A stretch of DNA of 14,460 bases from assembly GCA_001784735.1 (NCBI GenBank), contig MFSB01000055.1, positions 1-14,460 of the forward strand, given 5' to 3'. The DNA comes from Candidatus Moranbacteria bacterium RIFCSPLOWO2_12_FULL_48_12 (GTDB lineage: Bacteria > Patescibacteriota > Minisyncoccia > Moranbacterales > UBA1568). A program made the position numbers and the translations under genes. Positions 11,036-14,460 of this stretch are shown one piece after another; position 1 is the first letter of the stretch; each line of letters opens with the position of its first letter. The notes under the pieces are model-generated. The model was not told where the DNA came from and searched no databases. It saw nothing but the letters and a program-made list of their open reading frames with translations.

Positions 11036-11569
11036 ATGCCCTTCATCGTCATCATTCTCTTCGGCGCTCTCGCTGCGAGCTTCGCGCTCATTCTCGAACT
11101 GCTCGCGGTGAGCCTGTTTTCCCTTTCCGGTCAAACTCTCTTTGTCTCCATCCCCTCCGCTCTCGGAGGAACGTTTTCACTGGAAACCCTGCCCATCCTC
11201 CTTGGCATCGCATTCATCGAAGAAGCTTCCAAGTATACATTTCTCCGTCAGTATGCCCGGCGGCTCTTAACCCATACCGAAATCTCTCTCAACCATACGC
11301 TGATACTCGGCACGCTTTTCGGTCTTGGTTTCACTCTCCTGGAAACTTTTTTCCTTATGAACGCGCCCGCGCTACCCCCTTTTTCTGTATTGCTGGGGAT
11401 CGCTTCCGTGCATATAGCGACCAGTATCGCCTTTGCCCTGTTTCTCTTTACCTTTTCCAACCCATCTCAGCAAGAGCCAAATAAACGCTCATTTTCAGCC
11501 CTCTCGCTTCTTTCTGCCGCCATCCTCTTCCATACCCTCTATAACCTCGCTATCCTTTCCTTCTCCTAA
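11036..11569 (+). CDS. PrsW-like intramembrane protease family protein
   Basis: The 177-residue product is strongly hydrophobic, with about five membrane segments (about 2-28, 52-62, 85-108, 118-140, 155-175). It shows the three polar signatures of PrsW-type membrane proteases: IEEASKY (Glu62, Glu63, Lys66), FGLGFTLLETFF (Glu103) and FHTLYN (His166, Asn170), plus His126 in the fourth helix. In Bacillus PrsW cleaves an anti-sigma factor within the membrane; here the substrate is unknown. The ECF-like sigma factor at 4648-5244 makes a sigma/anti-sigma target conceivable, but no anti-sigma gene is seen. It follows valS by 60 nt, filled by a heptad tract, with no good Shine-Dalgarno. Confidence 0.8.
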   Translation: MPFIVIILFGALAASFALILELLAVSLFSLSGQTLFVSIPSALGGTFSLETLPILLGIAFIEEASKYTFLRQYARRLLTHTEISLNHTLILGTLFGLGFTLLETFFLMNAPALPPFSVLLGIASVHIATSIAFALFLFTFSNPSQQEPNKRSFSALSLLSAAILFHTLYNLAILSFS

Positions 11570-11587
11570 GTGATAACTGTACAAGAT

Positions 11588-11616
11588 TTGCATGAATTTA
11601 CAAAATCCTCTATACT
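11588..11616 (+). promoter_or_regulatory. Candidate distal promoter of hsp20
   Basis: TTGCAT (11588-11593) and TATACT (11611-11616, 5/6) are separated by 17 nt. Transcription would start near 11623, giving a leader of about 36 nt. The -35 box is weak (3/6). Confidence 0.45.
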
Positions 11617-11645
11617 AAAAGCGGTATTTCATTATCTAATCACTC

Positions 11646-11651
11646 TATAAT
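11646..11651 (+). promoter_or_regulatory. Candidate proximal -10 box giving leaderless hsp20 mRNA
   Basis: A perfect TATAAT ends 7 nt before ATG 11659, so transcription from it would begin at or next to the start codon. No Shine-Dalgarno is present, which fits leaderless translation. The -35 region is poor. Confidence 0.4.
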
Positions 11652-11658
11652 TATCCAT

Positions 11659-12207
11659 ATGTTAAAACAAAAGCGCTCCTTCTTCGAACGTCTCACCGGC
11701 GCCAAAGACGTGCCAGGCAATGCTTATCGCGAATCCGTCCCGGTCTACACCGAGGAAGAAGAGACTGCTATTTCCATGCGCGAACCGGCGCCTGCCTTCA
11801 ATGCCGCCCGCGGCAACGAAGAGGCTTGGACGCCTTCCGCCACGAACGCGAACCAACAGAGCGGAAATGATGGCGCCGAAGGACAGCTCACCATCGATGT
11901 TTATCAGACCGAAAACGATATCGTCATCAAATCTACCATCGCCGGCGTTAAACCGGAAGATCTCGATGTCTCCATCAACAATGATATGGTCACGGTCAAA
12001 GGCGAACGCAAAAACGAAGAGGTTGTGGAAAACGGCAACTATTACTACCAAGAATGCTACTGGGGCGCTTTTTCCCGCACCGTCCTCTTGCCCGTGGATG
12101 TCATTCCGGAAAAAGCTGACGCCGCTCTGAAAAACGGCATCCTCACTATCCGCTTGCCGAAAGCCGATACGACCAAGACCAAGAAAATCCAAGTGCGCGG
12201 CTTCTAA
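11659..12207 (+). CDS. Hsp20/alpha-crystallin small heat-shock protein
   Basis: The product is an ATP-independent chaperone that binds unfolding proteins in the cytoplasm. Of 182 residues, 1-73 form a low-complexity N-terminal arm rich in Glu, Ala and Asn. The alpha-crystallin domain follows (about 76-169): LTIDVYQTENDIVIKSTIAG, VTVKGER (111-117), FSRTVLLP (138-145) and the hallmark ALKNGILTIRLPK (156-168). The C-terminal tail carries IQV (177-179), a likely I-x-I/V oligomerisation motif. It has two candidate promoters and a strong terminator, so it forms its own transcription unit between the prsW-like and vanW-like genes. No CIRCE-like repeat was seen. The start lacks a Shine-Dalgarno. Confidence 0.93.
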   Translation: MLKQKRSFFERLTGAKDVPGNAYRESVPVYTEEEETAISMREPAPAFNAARGNEEAWTPSATNANQQSGNDGAEGQLTIDVYQTENDIVIKSTIAGVKPEDLDVSINNDMVTVKGERKNEEVVENGNYYYQECYWGAFSRTVLLPVDVIPEKADAALKNGILTIRLPKADTTKTKKIQVRGF

Positions 12208-12247
12208 AATGCTTCTGCGGAATATTCCAACCTTTGCCGTTTCCGTT

Positions 12248-12299
12248 TACCCCGTTAGAGAACAGCTCTCGTTTGCCGCCCACGGCGGGGTATTTTTTT
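12248..12299 (+). terminator. Intrinsic terminator after hsp20
   Basis: TACCCCG (12248-12254) pairs with CGGGGTA (12286-12292), followed by seven T (12293-12299). The enclosed bases can form GAGA/TCTC or, as an alternative, CCGCC/GGCGG directly before the T run. Both foldings give a good terminator. Confidence 0.85.
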
Positions 12300-12326
12300 G
12301 TATCAAGATACAATATCTGATATCCT
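12298..12326 (+). promoter_or_regulatory. Candidate promoter with tandem palindromes before the vanW-like gene
   Basis: TTGTAT (12298-12303) and TATCCT (12321-12326) are 17 nt apart. The interval holds two perfect palindromes: TTGTATC and GATACAA around AA (12298-12313), and ATATC and GATAT around T (12313-12323). Two palindromes inside one promoter suggest a repressor site. The -10 match is only 4/6. Confidence 0.4.
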
Positions 12327-12386
12327 GTGTAAGTTCTCTGACTGGGGCTCTTGCTGGAACCGGCTTTGTTTTTTCTCTCTCGTTCC

Positions 12387-13673
12387 ATGAAAATAGCGGT
12401 TTCTCATCCATGTAGCGCTTTCATCGCCAAAACCCTTCTCTTAGGCGTTTTTGGTGTTGGCATTTTTTTCCCCCACAAAACGTCTGCTATGACACCGAAC
12501 TCCCTCATCATCCGATCCGGCGATTATGCGGAAACCGTCGCTCCTTCCGCCATCTCTGATTTCACGCGACTCGATACCCATCTCGCTTATGATCCTTCCA
12601 TCCAATCCGAGATAGAAGATACATCTTTCTGCCCGGCTCAAAAGCTCTTCTGCACATTCTCCCTTTCGCGTTATGCCTCGCACCATCTCCATAACACGCT
12701 TTCCCGCCAAACCGACATGGCCGCTCTCAAAGCGTTTGTCGCAGAACTGGCGGAAAGAATCAACCAGGATCCCGTTGACGTAAAATTTTCTGTCGATGGC
12801 GATCGAGTAATCATCGCCGAGCCGGAAAAAGTCGGCCGCCGTTTGCAAGAAGAAGAAAGTCTCAAGCTCCTCTCAAGTGCCCTTCAAACCGCTGAAACGG
12901 AAACACTCAAAATCACTCTCCCCACCGAAGTGACACAGCCGAAACTTGTCTCAAGTGACCGCGAACGCCTCGGCCTCCGGGAACTCGTCGGCGAGGGCCG
13001 CACCAATTTCAAAGGCTCGCCGAAAAACCGCGTCTATAATATCAAGCGCTCCCTGGAACAATTTCAGAATGTCATCATCGCTCCCGGCGAGGAATTTTCC
13101 TTTGTAAAATACCTCGGTGACGTGGACGGAGAACATGGCTACCTCCCGGAATTGGTCATCAAGAATAATCAGACTACGCCGGAATTCGGCGGCGGCATCT
13201 GCCAGGTCTCCACTACTGTCTTTCGCGCCGCTATCTATAGCGGTCTGAAGATTACGGAGCGCCGCAATCACGCCTATCCGGTCAAATACTATACCCCCTA
13301 TGGCATGGATGCTACCGTCTACATTCCCAAACCCGATCTCAGCTTCACCAACAACACTCCTGGAGCTATCCTGATACAATCAAGCATCGAAGGCACGGAG
13401 CTCACTTTTCGTTTCTATGGTACCAACGATGGCCGCAAGGTCACTATCGATGGGCCACATATTCTCCAGCGGAACCCTGACGGCAGTATGAAAACCGTCT
13501 TCAGCCAATTGGTGACGGATGCAGCTGGCGAAAGCCTCATTAATGACAGTTTCTGGAGCAATTATAAATCTCCCGCTCTCTTCCCGCACCCGGGTGAAGA
13601 TCCAGTATACACCTCCAAACCCAAGGGCTGGTCTGAAAAACAATGGGCTGAATACAAGAAAACACGCCCCTAA
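12387..13673 (+). CDS. VanW-family exported or membrane-anchored cell-wall protein (YoaR-like)
   Basis: The 428-residue product begins with a signal peptide or anchor (MKIAVSHPCSAF, a hydrophobic core about 12-28, then HKTSA at 30-34). A middle region (about 100-190) resembles the YoaR-type domain often placed before VanW. The VanW domain spans about 196-345: LRELVGEGRTNFKGSPKNRVYNI in part, IIAPGEEFSF (230-239), FGGGICQVSTTVFRAA (267-282, Cys272), ERRNHAYPVKYY (291-302), GMDATVY and PDLSFTN. VanW proteins are exported and linked with peptidoglycan; their activity is not settled. The tail is Pro/Lys-rich. I chose ATG 12387 because it gives a normal signal peptide; an in-frame TTG at 12351 adds 12 residues. 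There is no Shine-Dalgarno. Codon use strongly favours CTC for leucine. Confidence 0.88.
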   Translation: MKIAVSHPCSAFIAKTLLLGVFGVGIFFPHKTSAMTPNSLIIRSGDYAETVAPSAISDFTRLDTHLAYDPSIQSEIEDTSFCPAQKLFCTFSLSRYASHHLHNTLSRQTDMAALKAFVAELAERINQDPVDVKFSVDGDRVIIAEPEKVGRRLQEEESLKLLSSALQTAETETLKITLPTEVTQPKLVSSDRERLGLRELVGEGRTNFKGSPKNRVYNIKRSLEQFQNVIIAPGEEFSFVKYLGDVDGEHGYLPELVIKNNQTTPEFGGGICQVSTTVFRAAIYSGLKITERRNHAYPVKYYTPYGMDATVYIPKPDLSFTNNTPGAILIQSSIEGTELTFRFYGTNDGRKVTIDGPHILQRNPDGSMKTVFSQLVTDAAGESLINDSFWSNYKSPALFPHPGEDPVYTSKPKGWSEKQWAEYKKTRP

Positions 13674-13678
13674 TAAAT

Positions 13679-13779
13679 AATTTCTAAGTCCTAATTTCTA
13701 ATTTCTAAATAATTCTTCAATACTTAATTTCAAAAATAACAAAAGATTAGAAGTTGATAATTAGTAGTTAGTATTTGGC
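13679..13779. repeat. Inverted pair of heptad tracts
   Basis: Four units of AATTTCT type run at 13679-13706, decaying over the next 30 nt. Five units of ATTAG/AGTTAGT type, the opposite orientation, run at 13745-13779. Together they could form a loose AT-rich stem after the vanW-like gene. Confidence 0.65.
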
Positions 13780-13795
13780 TTGAACGAGCTCTCTT

Positions 13796-13883
13796 CCTCC
13801 TCCCCTTTCCAAGGGGAGGATTGAGGAGGGGTTTAATTCTTCACTCAACCTCTCCCTACCCCCTCCTTGGAAAGGAGGGGTGG
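13796..13883. repeat. Pair of inverted GC-rich hairpin repeats
   Basis: CCTCCCCTT (13799-13807) pairs with AAGGGGAGG (13811-13819). ACCCCCTCCTT (13858-13868) pairs with AAGGAGGGGT (13872-13881), with one bulged C. Both hairpins share a TTTCCAA core in opposite orientation, so they look like two inverted copies of one element. Confidence 0.7.
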
Positions 13884-13916
13884 AAAAAATGAATTTTTGG
13901 CTTATAAAAGGGAGAC

Positions 13917-13975
13917 TTGACAAAAATTCAAAGCTCTTGACAGAATATTGAAAAATGTCCTATAAAGTATATAAT
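13917..13975 (+). promoter_or_regulatory. Strong, possibly double promoter
   Basis: Two TTGACA boxes lie 20 bp apart (13917-13922 and 13937-13942). The second is 18 nt from TATAAA (13961-13966). A perfect TATAAT (13970-13975) follows, 16 nt after TTGAAA (13948-13953). Transcription would start near 13973-13982 and produce a leader of about 225 nt before ATG 14205. Confidence 0.65.
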
Positions 13976-14029
13976 TCAAGGTAAGTAAGATTAGTCTTTT
14001 AACAACCAAGTTCTACTGTGATTTACCCC

Positions 14030-14052
14030 GTTTCATCGGTTTTGAATGAAAC
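14030..14052 (+). promoter_or_regulatory. Leader hairpin
   Basis: GTTTCAT (14030-14036) and ATGAAAC (14046-14052) form a perfect 7-bp stem with a 9-nt loop in the predicted untranslated leader. It could affect mRNA stability or attenuation; no matching riboswitch is recognised. Confidence 0.35.
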
Positions 14053-14091
14053 TTGGGTTTCCTTATTCCGAGGTGGCAGAATGGAGAGCAC

Positions 14092-14130
14092 TATAATTTT
14101 GATATTTGATTTTTCAATTTTACATTATTT
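14092..14130. repeat. AT-rich heptad tract in the leader
   Basis: Five 7-nt units (ATTTTGA, TATTTGA, TTTTTCA and two more) run at 14096-14130. TATAAT at 14092-14097 overlaps the first unit but lacks a good -35 partner. The tract shares TTTGATTTTTCA with the one before the tRNA gene. Confidence 0.5.
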
Positions 14131-14204
14131 TATGCCCTCTACCCTGCCGACTCGGAAGCTTCACTCTGAGAGAGCAAAACCCACATTTCCACATGGAGAC
14201 CACG

Positions 14205-14460
14205 ATGAAAAACCGCACTCGCTTTACCATACTGGCCGCCGCTAGTTGCGCTGCAGCGTTAGCCCTGGCCTTCCCGACCGCTCAAGCGACACCGCTGACT
14301 TCTGCCGAACAGTTTACGAACCCGAGTTTCGCCGCTACCAACCTGATCGATACGAAGGCCGCGGCCGGTCCAACCATCATGAGCGTAATCAACTCGATCT
14401 ATGCCCCGGCTTATACGAAGATGCCCGCCGCCGGCTACACCATGATCGGCACAGCCATCG
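14205..14460 (+). CDS. Exported protein, N-terminal part (runs off the window)
   Basis: The frame is open from ATG 14205 to the end of the window, 85 codons plus one base. GGAG at 14195-14198 gives a good ribosome site. Residues 1-28 are a textbook signal peptide: basic start MKNRTR, hydrophobic core FTILAAASCAAALALAF, then TAQA as a signal peptidase I site after residue 28. The mature part seen so far is rich in Ala, Thr, Pro and Tyr (LTSAEQFTNPSFAATNLID, then SIYAPAYTKMPAAGYTM) with no recognised domain. Leucine codons are mostly CTG (four of five), unlike the CTC preference of vanW, which may mark a foreign or specially expressed gene. With its strong promoter and long leader it may be an abundant surface or secreted protein. 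Confidence 0.75.
   Translation, partial: MKNRTRFTILAAASCAAALALAFPTAQATPLTSAEQFTNPSFAATNLIDTKAAAGPTIMSVINSIYAPAYTKMPAAGYTMIGTAI

Larger units (their letters stand above)
13674..14204. other. Gene-free spacer of 531 bp: repeats, promoter and long leader
   Basis: No convincing gene lies here. In order it holds an inverted pair of heptad tracts, two GC-rich hairpin repeats, duplicated TTGACA boxes with TATAAA and TATAAT, a 7-bp hairpin and another heptad tract, then the start of an exported protein. A 75-codon frame at 14018-14245 crosses into that gene in another frame and is not supported. Confidence 0.7.

Noticed and set aside
11662..12192. 176-codon frame antisense to hsp20
   Set aside because: Mirror frame of a clear Hsp20 gene; its composition follows from hsp20 codon use and no ribosome site is present.
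14018..14245. 75-codon frame in the leader of the exported protein
   Set aside because: It crosses repeats and overlaps the signal-peptide gene in another frame, without a ribosome site.

Overview
The window looks like chromosomal DNA of a Candidate Phyla Radiation (Patescibacteria) bacterium. This is an inference from gene content and style. It carries a VanW/YoaR-type exported protein, a CofE-like ligase without other F420 genes, a GtrA-type membrane protein, a PrsW-type protease, an Hsp20, many starts without a Shine-Dalgarno sequence, and abundant short palindromic and AT-rich repeats between and inside genes. No rRNA, CRISPR array, transposase or integrase is visible.

Layout. 1-2020: tail of an unknown gene, an unknown minus-strand gene, tRNA-Glu(UUC) with its own terminator, then an AT-rich nuclease gene resembling the Shedu (SduA, DUF4263) phage-defence protein. 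2061-4641: gtrA-like gene facing an asparaginase-family gene, then a divergent unknown gene. 4648-7540: an ECF-type sigma factor divergent from tsaD (tRNA t6A modification), followed by a CofE-like ligase gene. 7570-10975: an unknown two-helix membrane protein divergent from valS. 10976-13673: prsW-like, hsp20 and vanW-like genes, all on the plus strand, with promoters or terminators between them. 13674-14204: a repeat-rich spacer with a strong promoter and long leader, feeding an exported protein cut off by the window end.

Functionally the core is translation (tRNA-Glu, TsaD, ValRS) plus envelope and stress functions (PrsW-like, Hsp20, VanW-like, sigma factor, GtrA-like). The Shedu-like gene and the small unknown genes look accessory.

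The most unusual feature is a system of short repeats that has entered coding sequence in frame. TsaD is about 100 residues longer than usual and carries four insert regions, and ValRS carries four more. They are palindromes or 7-nt-periodic tracts of the same kinds that occur between genes here. At two inserts (tsaD 5840-5901, valS 9498-9559) conserved coding sequence is followed at once by its own reverse complement and then by the same heptad repeat, encoding the same peptide ISNFKF in both proteins. This looks like a small repeat family able to colonise essential genes without breaking them.
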